Below are positions 30,097-38,918 of a DNA stretch of 64,000 bases, in pieces; the first letter of the stretch is position 1; each line of letters begins with the position of its first letter. The translations under genes were made by a program, and so were the position numbers. Source of the DNA: JBBDJG01 sp040880005. Its GTDB lineage: Bacteria > Actinomycetota > Thermoleophilia > Solirubrobacterales > JBBDJG01. The notes beneath the pieces were generated by a model, which saw nothing but the letters and a program-made list of their open reading frames with translations, did no database searches and had not been told where the DNA came from. The stretch lies in assembly GCA_040880005.1 (NCBI GenBank), contig JBBDJG010000027.1:25314-89313 (forward strand), read 5' to 3'.

Positions 30097-32934
30097 GTGG
30101 CCAGGAAGCTGATAGATCGCGCCCTTCGCATGGGCGAGGCGCGCAAGTACAAGGAGTACGAGAAGCGGGTCGCCCGCATCAGCGCCTTCGAGCCGGAGAT
30201 GGAGCTGCTCGAGGATCACGAGATCGGCGAGGAGGCCAACGGCCTGCGAGAGCGCGCTCGCAACGGCGAGTCGCTCGACGATCTGCTTCACGAGGCGTTC
30301 GCGCTGTGCCGCGAGGCGAGCAAGCGCACGCTGGGCATGCGGCACTTCGACGTTCAGTTGATCGGCGGCATGGTGTTGCACGGCGGCTCGATCGCCGAGA
30401 TGAAGACCGGCGAGGGTAAGACGCTCGCCGCCACCCTGCCGATTTTTCTCAACGCGCTGGCTGGAGCGGGCACGCACCTCGTCACGGTCAACGACTACCT
30501 GGCGCGCCGGGATGCCGAGTGGATGGGCCCCCTGTACGAGATGCTCGGCGTGAAGGTCGGATTCATTCAGAACATGCAGTCATTCGAGGACAAGCAGGCC
30601 GCGTATGCAGCCGACGTCACCTACGGGACCAACTCCGAGTTCGGGTTCGACTACCTGCGCGACAACATGGCGACCTCGCTCGAGGAAGTCGTTCAGCGCG
30701 GCCACGGCTTCGCGATTGTCGATGAGGTCGACAACATCCTGATCGACGAGGCGCGTACGCCTCTGATCATCTCCGGGGCGCCGGAGGAGGCGGGCGATTG
30801 GTACGTGAAGTTTGCCCGCCTGGCACCGACACTCGAAGGAGCGGAGAAGAGCTCTCAGGTGACCAAGGCCGAAAAAGCAGCCCAGGGCGAACCCGATTAC
30901 GACTACGAGTACGACGAGAAGCACAAGACCGTCGCACCGACCGAGCGCGGCGTCGCCAAGGCCGAGCAGTTCCTGGGCATCGAGAATCTCTACCTAGCCG
31001 AGCACGGCAACCTCGTCAATCACCTCAATCAGGCGCTGAAGGCGGAGTCGCTCTACAAGCGCGACCGCGACTACGCGGTGATCGACGGCGAGGCGAAGAT
31101 CATCGACGAGTTCACCGGCCGCATCCTCGAAGGCAGACGCTGGTCGGAGGGGCTGCACCAGGCGGTGGAGGCCAAGGAGGGCGTCTCGATCCGGGAAGAG
31201 AACCAGACGCTCGCAACGGTCACGCTCCAGAATTACTTCCGTATGTACGAGAAGCTTTCAGGCATGACAGGGACCGCGCTGACCGAAGCAAACGAGTTCA
31301 AGAAGATCTACAAGCTCGACGTGGTAGACGTTCCGACCAACCAGCCGATGGTTCGCAGCGACTACGAGGACCAGATCTACAAGACCAAGGACGGCAAGTG
31401 GGCGTCGGTGCTCGCGGACATAACCGAGCGTCACGAGCGGGACCAGCCAATCCTGGTCGGCACGGTCTCGGTCGAGGTTTCCGAAATGCTCTCGGACAAG
31501 CTGCGCAAGCAGGGCATCAAGCACGTCGTGCTGAACGCGAAGCCGGAACACGCGCAGCGTGAAGGTGAGACCGTGGCCGAAGCGGGCCGGCCGGGCGCCG
31601 TCACGATCGCGACCAACATGGCGGGGCGCGGCGTTGACATCATGCTCGGCGGCAACGCCGAGCACCTGACCGAAGCGGAGCTTCGCAAGCTGGGCGTCGG
31701 CCCGTCCGACGAGTCGTACCAGTCCACCTACGACGAGGTCCACCCCAGAGTCGTCGAGCGGATCGCTCGGGATCGTGAGAGGGTGTGCGAGGAGGGTGGT
31801 CTCTTCATCTGCGGCACCGAACGCCACGAATCGCGGCGCATCGACAACCAGCTTCGCGGTCGCTCGGGGCGCCAGGGCGACCCCGGCGAATCCCGTTTCT
31901 ACCTTTCGGCCGAGGACGACCTCGTTCGCCTGTTCTCGGGCGATCGCATGTACCGCGTGCTGGACCGGCTGGGCGGCAGCTTGGTGGACGAAGAAGGTCG
32001 TGAGTTGCCGATCGAGGCCAAGATGGTCAGCAAGCGCATCGAGGGCGCCCAGAAGTGGGTCGAAGAGCAGAACTTCCTGATCCGCAAGCGCGTGCTCGAG
32101 TACGACGACGTGCTCAACAAGCAGCGCGAGGTCGTTTACAAGTACCGCAACGAGATCCTGGCCGGTCGCGACATGTCCGAGCCGATCAAGGAACAGCTCC
32201 CCGGCGTCTTTGAGCGGCTGGTCAACGAGTACACGCAGGGCGACTACGTCGAAGACTGGGACATCGAAGAGCTGTTCGTGCAGGTGAACCTGATTCTGGC
32301 GGTGAGCTTCGGCGCTGCCGACCTCCATCCGGAGGCGCTGGTGCGCGAGGAGCTAGTGGAACGCTTCCACGAGGATGCGATGCGCGCCTACTCCGAACGT
32401 GAGCAGGAGCTGGGCGAGGAGCTGATGCGCAACCTCGAGCGGGTTGTGCTGCTTCAGATCATCGACAACCGCTGGCGCGAGCACCTGCTCGACATGGACT
32501 ACCTGCGTGAGGGAATCCATCTGCGCGGCTTCGCACAGAAGGACCCATTGGTGGAGTACAAGAACGAGGGCTTTACGTTGTTCGGCGAGTTGATGAACTC
32601 GATCTGGGAGGACTTTGGCCGTTACATCTTCCACGTCGAGGTCGAGGTCGCGCCGGCCGAGGCCGAGATGGGCTTCACTCCCTCGTCGCGCTCCAGCTCG
32701 ACCACCAGCTTCAACTACTCGGGCGGCGGTCCGGACCAACCCTCGGCGCTGCGAGAGGTGGCGGCGCAGGGTGGGCCGAGCGCCGGGCAGGTCGCGCAGA
32801 TGGAGGCCGACGAGGAGCCCGCGGGCCCGGTCGAAATCGAGACGCGCCACGTTGACGAGCGCGACAAGGTCGGCCGCAACGACCCCTGCTGGTGCGGATC
32901 GGGCAAGAAGTTCAAGAAGTGCCATGGGGCCTAG
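30097..32934 (+). CDS. secA: Protein translocase ATPase SecA
   Basis: This 945-residue SecA drives preprotein export through SecYEG. It starts at GTG 30097. The Walker A region is AEMKTGEGKTLAATLP near 102, the DEAD-like box is IVDEVDNILIDEARTPLIISG, and NMAGRGVDIMLGG and RRIDNQLRGRSGRQGDPGES mark the second nucleotide domain. The C-terminal linker ends in the zinc-binding tail CWCGSGKKFKKCHGA, which binds SecB-like factors or the ribosome. prfB follows 31 bases later. Confidence 0.98.
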   Translation: MARKLIDRALRMGEARKYKEYEKRVARISAFEPEMELLEDHEIGEEANGLRERARNGESLDDLLHEAFALCREASKRTLGMRHFDVQLIGGMVLHGGSIAEMKTGEGKTLAATLPIFLNALAGAGTHLVTVNDYLARRDAEWMGPLYEMLGVKVGFIQNMQSFEDKQAAYAADVTYGTNSEFGFDYLRDNMATSLEEVVQRGHGFAIVDEVDNILIDEARTPLIISGAPEEAGDWYVKFARLAPTLEGAEKSSQVTKAEKAAQGEPDYDYEYDEKHKTVAPTERGVAKAEQFLGIENLYLAEHGNLVNHLNQALKAESLYKRDRDYAVIDGEAKIIDEFTGRILEGRRWSEGLHQAVEAKEGVSIREENQTLATVTLQNYFRMYEKLSGMTGTALTEANEFKKIYKLDVVDVPTNQPMVRSDYEDQIYKTKDGKWASVLADITERHERDQPILVGTVSVEVSEMLSDKLRKQGIKHVVLNAKPEHAQREGETVAEAGRPGAVTIATNMAGRGVDIMLGGNAEHLTEAELRKLGVGPSDESYQSTYDEVHPRVVERIARDRERVCEEGGLFICGTERHESRRIDNQLRGRSGRQGDPGESRFYLSAEDDLVRLFSGDRMYRVLDRLGGSLVDEEGRELPIEAKMVSKRIEGAQKWVEEQNFLIRKRVLEYDDVLNKQREVVYKYRNEILAGRDMSEPIKEQLPGVFERLVNEYTQGDYVEDWDIEELFVQVNLILAVSFGAADLHPEALVREELVERFHEDAMRAYSEREQELGEELMRNLERVVLLQIIDNRWREHLLDMDYLREGIHLRGFAQKDPLVEYKNEGFTLFGELMNSIWEDFGRYIFHVEVEVAPAEAEMGFTPSSRSSSTTSFNYSGGGPDQPSALREVAAQGGPSAGQVAQMEADEEPAGPVEIETRHVDERDKVGRNDPCWCGSGKKFKKCHGA

Positions 32935-32965
32935 TGGTTCGTCCGGCCCGGGTAAGCTTGAGCCG

Positions 32966-34079
32966 ATGGCCGAGCAGATCCAGTTCGAGCAGATCCCGGC
33001 TCGCGTGTCGAAGTTGCGCGAGCAGCTGAAGCTGCTCGCGGACTATCTTTGACCCGGCCGAACTGGAGCGCAAGACAGGCGAGCTGGAACAAAAGATGCA
33101 GCGCCCCGGCTTCTGGGATGACCAGCAGCAGGCTGCAGCGATCTCCGCTCAGCACAGCCGCGCCACGCGCCGGCTGGAGTCGTTCCGCAAGCTCGAGTCG
33201 GACCTCGACGACGTCGAGGAGCTGGCGGAGCTGTCGGCCGAGGACCCCGCGTTGCGCGGTGAGCTGGCCGGGCAGCTGATCGAGGTCGAACGCAGGCTCG
33301 ACGAGCTCGAGGAGCAGCGGCTGTTCAGCGGACGCTATGACGCCGGGGACGCCGTCGTGACCGTCCACAGTGGCGCCGGTGGCACCGACTCGCAGGACTG
33401 GGCCGAGATGTTGTTGCGCATGTATCTGCGCTGGGCACAGGGGCGCGGCTTCGAGGTCGAGATGAAGGAGGCCTCTCCGGGGGATGAGGCCGGCCTCAAG
33501 TCGGCGACGCTGTTCGTGCGTGGTGAGAATGCGTACGGTCTGTTCTCGGCTGAGAAGGGCGTGCACCGCCTCGTGCGACTCTCACCGTTCGACGCCGCGC
33601 ACCGGCGACACACGAGCTTTGCGTCGCTGGAGGCGAGCCCCCTGATCGAGGACGACCTCGATGTCGAGATCGACGACACCGATCTGCGCGTAGAGACCTA
33701 CAGGGCGTCGGGAGCCGGCGGTCAGCACGTCAACAAGACCGATTCAGCGGTACGGATCACCCATCTACCGACGAAGTCCGTCGTTCAGTGCCAAAACGAG
33801 CGTTCGCAAACGCAGAACAAGGCGACGGCGATGAAACTGCTGCGCTCGAAGCTGATCGAGCTCGAGGAGCGCAGACGCGCGGAGGAGCTCGCGCGTGAGA
33901 GGGGAGAGACGCAGGACGTCGCCTGGGGGTCACAGATCCGCTCGTACGTCCTTCAGCCATACACGATGGTCAAGGACCATCGCACCGGGTACGAGGTGGG
34001 CGACGCGCAGCGCGTGCTGGACGGCGACCTCGACGGATTCGTGCACGAATATCTGACTCGGTCCGCGGGTGCGCGCTAA
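32966..34079 (+). CDS. prfB: Peptide chain release factor 2, with programmed +1 frameshift
   Basis: RF2 recognises UGA and UAA stops. Zero frame starts at ATG 32966 and encodes 28 residues to TGA at 33050-33052, in the classic context TATCTTTGAC. A +1 slip on CTT lets translation go on at GAC 33051, giving a protein of about 370 residues. The downstream frame holds the SPF tripeptide (RLVRLSPFDAAHRRHTSFAS), which reads UGA, and the catalytic GGQ in SGAGGQHVNKTDSAVR. UGA-dependent autoregulation is therefore expected. The usual upstream Shine-Dalgarno-like stimulator is weak here. An annotation from 33096 alone would miss the true N-terminus. Confidence 0.96.
33047..33053 (+). promoter_or_regulatory. 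RF2 programmed +1 frameshift site (CTT TGA C)
   Basis: CTTTGAC preceded by TAT forms the conserved slip site at codon 28 of prfB. Low RF2 lets the ribosome pause at UGA and slip forward one base, restoring RF2 synthesis. Confidence 0.95.
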
Positions 34080-34396
34080 TCGGCGTGGCGGTCGGTCGCT
34101 TCGCCTTCGGGCTCCACGTCGAGGCCTGTCGCGAGCTTGGTGGCGCCTCCGGAGTCGTACTGCACGTCCACGCTGTCGTTGCGGCGGTAGGTCCCGGCGA
34201 TGCCGAGCAACATCATCGTCCAGCGCCAGGGCCCCAGCTTTCCTTCCTTCGCGAGCGGTCGCGAGAACACGAGCGCGTCGCTACGCACGGTGTAGTCGGA
34301 CCCCTCCTGTTGAGGAACGCCGTTGACGAACACTTGATAGGGCGGCGCGGCGCCGCGCGGCAGTCGGGCTATCCAGCGTTGTTCCGGCATCGACAA
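34076..34396 (-). CDS. Small hypothetical protein
   Basis: This 106-residue protein converges on prfB, overlapping its stop codon by four bases. It has a mixed beta-rich N-terminus (RWIARLPRGAAPPYQVFVNGVPQQEGSDYTV) and a hydrophobic patch around WRWTMMLLGIAGTYRR that could be a strand or short membrane contact. It has no signal peptide. The text resembles a small conserved actinobacterial domain, but I do not recognise a named family. It is divergent from nadC. Confidence 0.65.
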   Translation of the reverse strand: MSMPEQRWIARLPRGAAPPYQVFVNGVPQQEGSDYTVRSDALVFSRPLAKEGKLGPWRWTMMLLGIAGTYRRNDSVDVQYDSGGATKLATGLDVEPEGEATDRHAD

Positions 34397-34432
34397 AGAG
34401 CGTATTACTAGGATTCCAATAGAGGTATCGAC

Positions 34433-35281
34433 GTGCTTGCAAGTGAAGTCGAAGAGCTGATCTCCCGCGCTCTGGCCGAGGACATCGGTCCGAGCGACCT
34501 GACGGGCGACGCAACCGTCGAAGCAGGGACGAGCGCTCGCGCGCTGATAACGCAGAAGGCGCCCGGTGCGCTGTTCGGGTTCGCAGTTGCGGAGGCCACC
34601 TTCAGGCGACTCGATCCGCTGCTCGAGTGGGAGCCAAAGCGAGAGGAGGGCGAGTGGATCGCGGACGTTCCCGAGGTCGTCGTCGAGCTGAAGGGCGACG
34701 CACGCGGCCTACTCGCGGGCGAGCGGACGGCACTCAACTTCCTCGGGCATCTGTCCGGCGTGACGACCGCAACGGCGCTCGCGGTTGAGGCCGTGCGCGG
34801 CACGGGGGTCGAGATCCTCGACACGCGCAAGACGACGCCAGGTCTGCGCGTGCTGGAAAAACAGGCGGTGCTGGCCGGGGGCGGGCGCAATCATCGTATG
34901 GGCCTTTTCGATGCCATGCTCGTGAAGGAGAACCACATCGCGATTGCCGGTGGCATTGGAGCGGCGACGCGCTTGGCGATCGAGCGTCGCCCCCACGACT
35001 GCCCGGTGGAGGTCGAATGTCGCACGTTGGCCGACGTGGAAGGGGCGTTGGCGGCCGGGGCTGACCACCTGCTGCTCGACAACATGTCGGTGCCCGAGCT
35101 GCGCGCGACGGTGGATGCCGTTGCGGGACGCGCAAGCCTCGAGGCGTCGGGCGGCGTCACGGTCGAGTCGATTCGGGAGGTCGCCGGCACTGGCGTACAA
35201 TTCATCTCCCTGGGTTCCCTGACGCACTCCGCGCCGGCGCTCGACCTCTCGATGAGCGTGGAACCCTCCCCCGGACGGTGA
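34433..35281 (+). CDS. nadC: Nicotinate-nucleotide pyrophosphorylase (quinolinate phosphoribosyltransferase)
   Basis: This 282-residue NadC makes nicotinate mononucleotide from quinolinate and PRPP in de novo NAD synthesis. Motifs: ALAEDIGPSDLTGDAT, ERTALNFLGHLSGVTTAT, ILDTRKTTPGLRVLEKQAV, GGGRNHRMGLFDAMLVKENH and the barrel end LEASGGVTVESIREVAGTGV. It starts at GTG 34433 and is followed four bases later by nadA. Confidence 0.96.
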   Translation: MLASEVEELISRALAEDIGPSDLTGDATVEAGTSARALITQKAPGALFGFAVAEATFRRLDPLLEWEPKREEGEWIADVPEVVVELKGDARGLLAGERTALNFLGHLSGVTTATALAVEAVRGTGVEILDTRKTTPGLRVLEKQAVLAGGGRNHRMGLFDAMLVKENHIAIAGGIGAATRLAIERRPHDCPVEVECRTLADVEGALAAGADHLLLDNMSVPELRATVDAVAGRASLEASGGVTVESIREVAGTGVQFISLGSLTHSAPALDLSMSVEPSPGR

Positions 35282-35285
35282 CGCG

Positions 35286-36368
35286 ATGACCACCCTTCCC
35301 ACGATTCAGCCTCAGATTCAGCCGGGACACGCCGGCGCGACCCTCGCGCTGGAGGACGTTCCGGCGATGCAGGAGGAGGTCCGCGCGCTGGTGGCCAAGC
35401 GCAACGCGGTGATCTTGGCGCACAACTACCAGCTGCCGGAGGTGCAGGATGTGGCCGAGGCTGAGGCCGCCGCCGACCGGCGGGATGCCGTNNNNNNNNN
35501 NGTGGTGCAGGATGGCGCCGACTACGTCGGCGACTCGCTCGGGCTTTCGCAGAAGGCCGCACAGGCCGGCGGCGACGTGATCGTTTTCTGCGGCGTGCAC
35601 TTCATGGCAGAGACGGCATCGGTGTTGTGTCCGGAGAAAACAGTTCTGATCCCCGACCTGGGCGCGGGATGCTCGCTGGCGGACTCGATCACGGCGGAGC
35701 AACTGCGCGCCTGGAAGCAGGAACATCCAGGAGCGACCGTGATCATGTACGTGAACACCTCTGCCGAGGTCAAGGCGGAGACCGACTACTGCTGCACGTC
35801 GGGCAACGCCGTGCGGGTCGTTGAGCATGTGTTCCGTGAGCGTGGCGACGACGCCGAAGTCCTGTTCGGTCCCGACATGTGGCTGGGCGCGTATGTCGCA
35901 AAGGAGACCGGGCGCAAGCTGCACATCTGGGACGGGGAGTGCCACGTGCACGCGGGGATCCGGCCCGCCGACATCAACGAGTTGCGGAAGAGCGTGCCCG
36001 ACGGCGAACTCTTGATACACCCCGAGTGCGGTTGTACGACTCAGGTCATGGAGTACGTCGCCTCCGGCGACGTGGACCCGCAGGGCACCCACTTTCTGTC
36101 GACCGAGGGCATGATGCGGCACGCAAAGGAAGGCAAGGCCGAGAAGATGCTCGTCGCGACCGAGGTCGGCATCCTCCACCGAATGAAGAAGCTGGCGCCG
36201 GACAAGGAGTTCATCCCCGTCAACCGCGCGGCGGTTTGCAAGTACATGAAGATGATCACGCTTCCGAAGCTGCGCGACTCGCTGCGCGACATGAAGTACG
36301 AGGTGCGGGTACCAGACGAGATCGCCGAGCGGGCCCGGGTTCCCATAGAACAGATGGTGTCGATCTAG
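35286..36368 (+). CDS. nadA: Quinolinate synthase A, containing an assembly gap
   Basis: NadA condenses iminoaspartate with dihydroxyacetone phosphate using a 4Fe-4S cluster. The likely cluster Cys residues are in VFCGVHFMAETA, HPECGCTTQVMEY and VCKYMKMI. The frame runs 360 codons but includes ten N (35492-35501). The text before and after the gap repeats: GGTGCAGGATGTGGCCGA at 35441 and GGTGCAGGATGGCGCCGA at 35504. Joining the copies restores EVQDVADYVGDSLG and removes 21 codons in frame, so the true gene is probably about 339 residues. nadB is not nearby. Confidence 0.93.
   Translation: MTTLPTIQPQIQPGHAGATLALEDVPAMQEEVRALVAKRNAVILAHNYQLPEVQDVAEAEAAADRRDAXXXXVVQDGADYVGDSLGLSQKAAQAGGDVIVFCGVHFMAETASVLCPEKTVLIPDLGAGCSLADSITAEQLRAWKQEHPGATVIMYVNTSAEVKAETDYCCTSGNAVRVVEHVFRERGDDAEVLFGPDMWLGAYVAKETGRKLHIWDGECHVHAGIRPADINELRKSVPDGELLIHPECGCTTQVMEYVASGDVDPQGTHFLSTEGMMRHAKEGKAEKMLVATEVGILHRMKKLAPDKEFIPVNRAAVCKYMKMITLPKLRDSLRDMKYEVRVPDEIAERARVPIEQMVSI
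35492..35501. other. Assembly gap of 10 N
   Basis: Ten undetermined bases inside nadA, flanked by near-identical 18-bp ends that should overlap. It is a scaffolding placeholder, not biology. Confidence 0.98.
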
Positions 36369-37036
36369 TCGGCGCCGCCGCCCTCGGCGTGCAGCACCGG
36401 ACAGGGCTCGCGTCGGTCCCACAGGTGGCGCAGCATCTCTTCGTCGAGGCCGGGTCGATCCTCGAGCTGCCCTTCGAGCACCTCGATCCACTCCCACTCG
36501 CAGGGGCACTTGGCGGCGACGAGATGTTGCTTGGCGGTACGGCGCAGCGAATACAGGTATTTGTGCGCGGCATCGTCGAGCGCCGGGATCTCGCCCGTCT
36601 GCGCCTCGGCCGCCAACTCGCTGGCGCTCGGCTCGGTCTCGTGCGCCCAAGCGCGCACGATGTCGCGCATCGAGACGATGCCGATGACACGGTCCCCTTC
36701 GAAGACGAGCAGGTGGCGGAAGCTGCCCGCGGACATCGTGCGCGCGGCGCGCTCGAGCGTCCAGTCGGGTGTTGCCGCAACTACGTCGGCGGTGAGGTAG
36801 TCCTTCACCGCGCAGTCGGCGGGATGACCCTTCGCTGCTACCGCTCGTCCGAGGTCGCGCTCAGTAATGATGCCGCGCCGACCGTGCTCGTCAACGACAG
36901 GTAGTGCTGTCACGCCCTCGTCGCGCATCTTGCGGGCGGCCTCTCCAAGAGTCTCGTTCGGGCCGATCGTGACGACCTTGGGACGCATTGCCTGCGCAAC
37001 GGTGAGGCGCTCGAGGTCGACGGGCATCGCGGTCAT
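36365..37036 (-). CDS. CBS-domain protein
   Basis: This 223-residue cytosolic protein has two CBS motifs (about 8-65 and 75-130): VAQAMRPKVVTIGPNETLGEAARKMRDEGVTALPVVDEHGRRGIITERDL and SFRHLLVFEGDRVIGIVSMRDIVRAW are read in pieces. The C-terminal ~90 residues hold CPCEWEWIEVLEGQLEDRPGL and seem specific. CBS pairs sense adenosyl ligands such as AMP or SAM. The start at ATG 37036 removes a non-homologous leader; ATG 37027 is also possible. It converges on nadA with a four-base overlap. Confidence 0.85.
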   Translation of the reverse strand: MTAMPVDLERLTVAQAMRPKVVTIGPNETLGEAARKMRDEGVTALPVVDEHGRRGIITERDLGRAVAAKGHPADCAVKDYLTADVVAATPDWTLERAARTMSAGSFRHLLVFEGDRVIGIVSMRDIVRAWAHETEPSASELAAEAQTGEIPALDDAAHKYLYSLRRTAKQHLVAAKCPCEWEWIEVLEGQLEDRPGLDEEMLRHLWDRREPCPVLHAEGGGAD

Positions 37037-37238
37037 TACGGAAACAGACTGCCTGCCGAAGGCGGCGAAGTCAAGCGATGCGGGTTTTGCCGCTCGTCCT
37101 TCTGTCCGGCTCGCCGACCGCGGCGGCAGGAGAAGCCCGGCCGCCGCAGAATCGCGCTTTGATGGGCATGCGGGACGCATTCCGCGCTCTGCTGCCACAA
37201 TCATCTGCCTCAAGATACAAACCTCGCAGCGAACCCCG

Positions 37239-38009
37239 ATGGCAGCAACTGACGAAATCGCAGACCAGGCCGCACAGAACGTTCCACAGGCGGGCGCCGC
37301 GCTCGTGCCTGAGCCCGACCCGTCCGCCGTGGTCCAGCTCCAGGACGTCACGGTCGTCTACCCCGGCGGCAACGTCGGGCTCGACGGCGTGTCGATGAGC
37401 ATCGGACGTGGAGAGTGGGTCTTCCTTGTCGGCCCCACCGGCTGCGGCAAGTCGACTTTCATGCGACTGCTGCTGCGGGAGTTGGAGCCGTCGCGGGGAC
37501 GTGTGCTGGTCGCCGGGCGCGACATCGGTGAACTGCCACGAAAGCGCGTTCCCAAGCTCCGCCGCAACATGGGTGTCGTGTTTCAGGACTACAAGCTGCT
37601 GCCGAATCGCACCGTTTACGACAACGTCGCATACGCGTTGCAGGTGATCGGCGGATCGAAAGACAACATCCGTCGCAAAGTGCCCGAGATCCTGCGCCTG
37701 GTGGGTCTTTCCACGAAGCTGCACAGCTACCCGGACGAGCTGTCGGGTGGCGAACAGCAACGTGTTTCGCTGGCACGTGCGTTCGTCAACCATCCCCCAC
37801 TGCTGCTCGCGGACGAGCCGACCGGCAATCTCGACCCAAATACGTCGATCGGGATCATGCAGCTGCTGTACCGCATGAATCAGACCGGCACCACACTGAT
37901 CGTCGCGTCGCACGATCACGACATGGTCGATCGGATGCGACGACGCGTGATCGAGTTGGAGGAGGGGAGGGTGGTGCGGGATGAACGCGCCGCCGGCTAT
38001 CGCGTATGA
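37239..38009 (+). CDS. ftsE: Cell division ATP-binding protein FtsE
   Basis: This 256-residue ABC ATPase works with FtsX to activate peptidoglycan hydrolases at the division site. Motifs: Walker [10 protein letters not shown] near 65, ABC signature [15 protein letters not shown], Walker [14 protein letters not shown] and the switch His in ASHDHDMV. The N-terminal ~30 residues before the ABC fold are an acidic extension. Its stop overlaps ftsX (ATGA). Confidence 0.95.
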   Translation: MAATDEIADQAAQNVPQAGAALVPEPDPSAVVQLQDVTVVYPGGNVGLDGVSMSIGRGEWVFLVGPTGCGKSTFMRLLLRELEPSRGRVLVAGRDIGELPRKRVPKLRRNMGVVFQDYKLLPNRTVYDNVAYALQVIGGSKDNIRRKVPEILRLVGLSTKLHSYPDELSGGEQQRVSLARAFVNHPPLLLADEPTGNLDPNTSIGIMQLLYRMNQTGTTLIVASHDHDMVDRMRRRVIELEEGRVVRDERAAGYRV

Positions 38010-38914
38010 GGCTCGGCTTCTTCCTGCGCGAGTCATGGCGGGCGCTGCGGCGTAACGCCGCCCCCAGCCTTGCGGCCGCGGCCACGGTGCTGATCACGAC
38101 GCTGGTGCTCGGCGTGTTCATCCCCGTGGTGCGTGCGGCCACGTCGAAGACCAACGAGGTGCGCAACAAGATCGAGATCGAGGTCTTCATCGAGCCCGAC
38201 GCCAGCAAGGCGGAGATCGAGGAGCTGGGGAACCAGATCCGCGAGATCGACCACGTCAAGAGCATTCAGTTCGTGAGCAAGGACCAGGCCAAGCAGTTGC
38301 TGCAGAAGCGCGTCGGCGAGGACATCCTCGAAAACGTGCCGCCCAACTTTGCGTTGCCGCCTTCCTACCGGATCAAGCTCGACAATCCGGCCAACATCGA
38401 TCAGGTCAAGGCTGCACTGCAGCCGGTCGGAGCCGATGGCAAACCCCATCTGGTCAACCCGATCATCCAGCGCAACAACGGCATCAAGGATCGAGAGGAC
38501 GAGACGGCAAAGATTCTCTCGGCAACTCGCACGATCAAGATCGTGCTAGCGACGCTCGCGGGACTTCTGATACTGGCTTCGATACTGCTCGTCGCCAACA
38601 CGATCCGGCTCTCGATATTTGCCCGCCGACGTGAGGTCGAGGTGATGCGGCTGGTCGGAGCGACCAACTGGTTCGTTCGCTGGCCGTTCGTTATCGAGGG
38701 GCTGCTGGTGGGATTCCTCGGTGGGGTTGGGGCCGTGTTCTTACTGTGGTTCGCGAAGGTGACGATCGTCGACCCGCTTTCGGACAGCTTAGCGCTGGTC
38801 GCGGCGCCTGAGACGATCAACTTCAGAGTGCTGGCCGTCGTCCTGCTGGTCGCCGCGATGGTCGTGTCGGCGATCGGCTCGGGCATCACGCTGCGGCGCT
38901 TCCTGCGCATCTAG
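38006..38914 (+). CDS. ftsX: Cell division protein FtsX
   Basis: This 302-residue membrane partner of FtsE has four transmembrane helices (about 22-44, 178-200, 225-250 and 275-295). The extracytoplasmic domain after helix 1 (IEIEVFIEPDASKAEIEELGNQI) reaches wall hydrolases, and the C-terminal permease domain contains RRREVEVMRLVGATNWFVRWPFVIEG. The S41 peptidase that follows is often linked to wall hydrolase control. Confidence 0.95.
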   Translation: MRLGFFLRESWRALRRNAAPSLAAAATVLITTLVLGVFIPVVRAATSKTNEVRNKIEIEVFIEPDASKAEIEELGNQIREIDHVKSIQFVSKDQAKQLLQKRVGEDILENVPPNFALPPSYRIKLDNPANIDQVKAALQPVGADGKPHLVNPIIQRNNGIKDREDETAKILSATRTIKIVLATLAGLLILASILLVANTIRLSIFARRREVEVMRLVGATNWFVRWPFVIEGLLVGFLGGVGAVFLLWFAKVTIVDPLSDSLALVAAPETINFRVLAVVLLVAAMVVSAIGSGITLRRFLRI

Positions 38915-38918
38915 GTTG

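Noticed and set aside
33096..34079. prfB starting at ATG 33096
   Set aside because: The ATG is inside the conserved N-terminal region; the programmed frameshift from ATG 32966 explains the gene fully.
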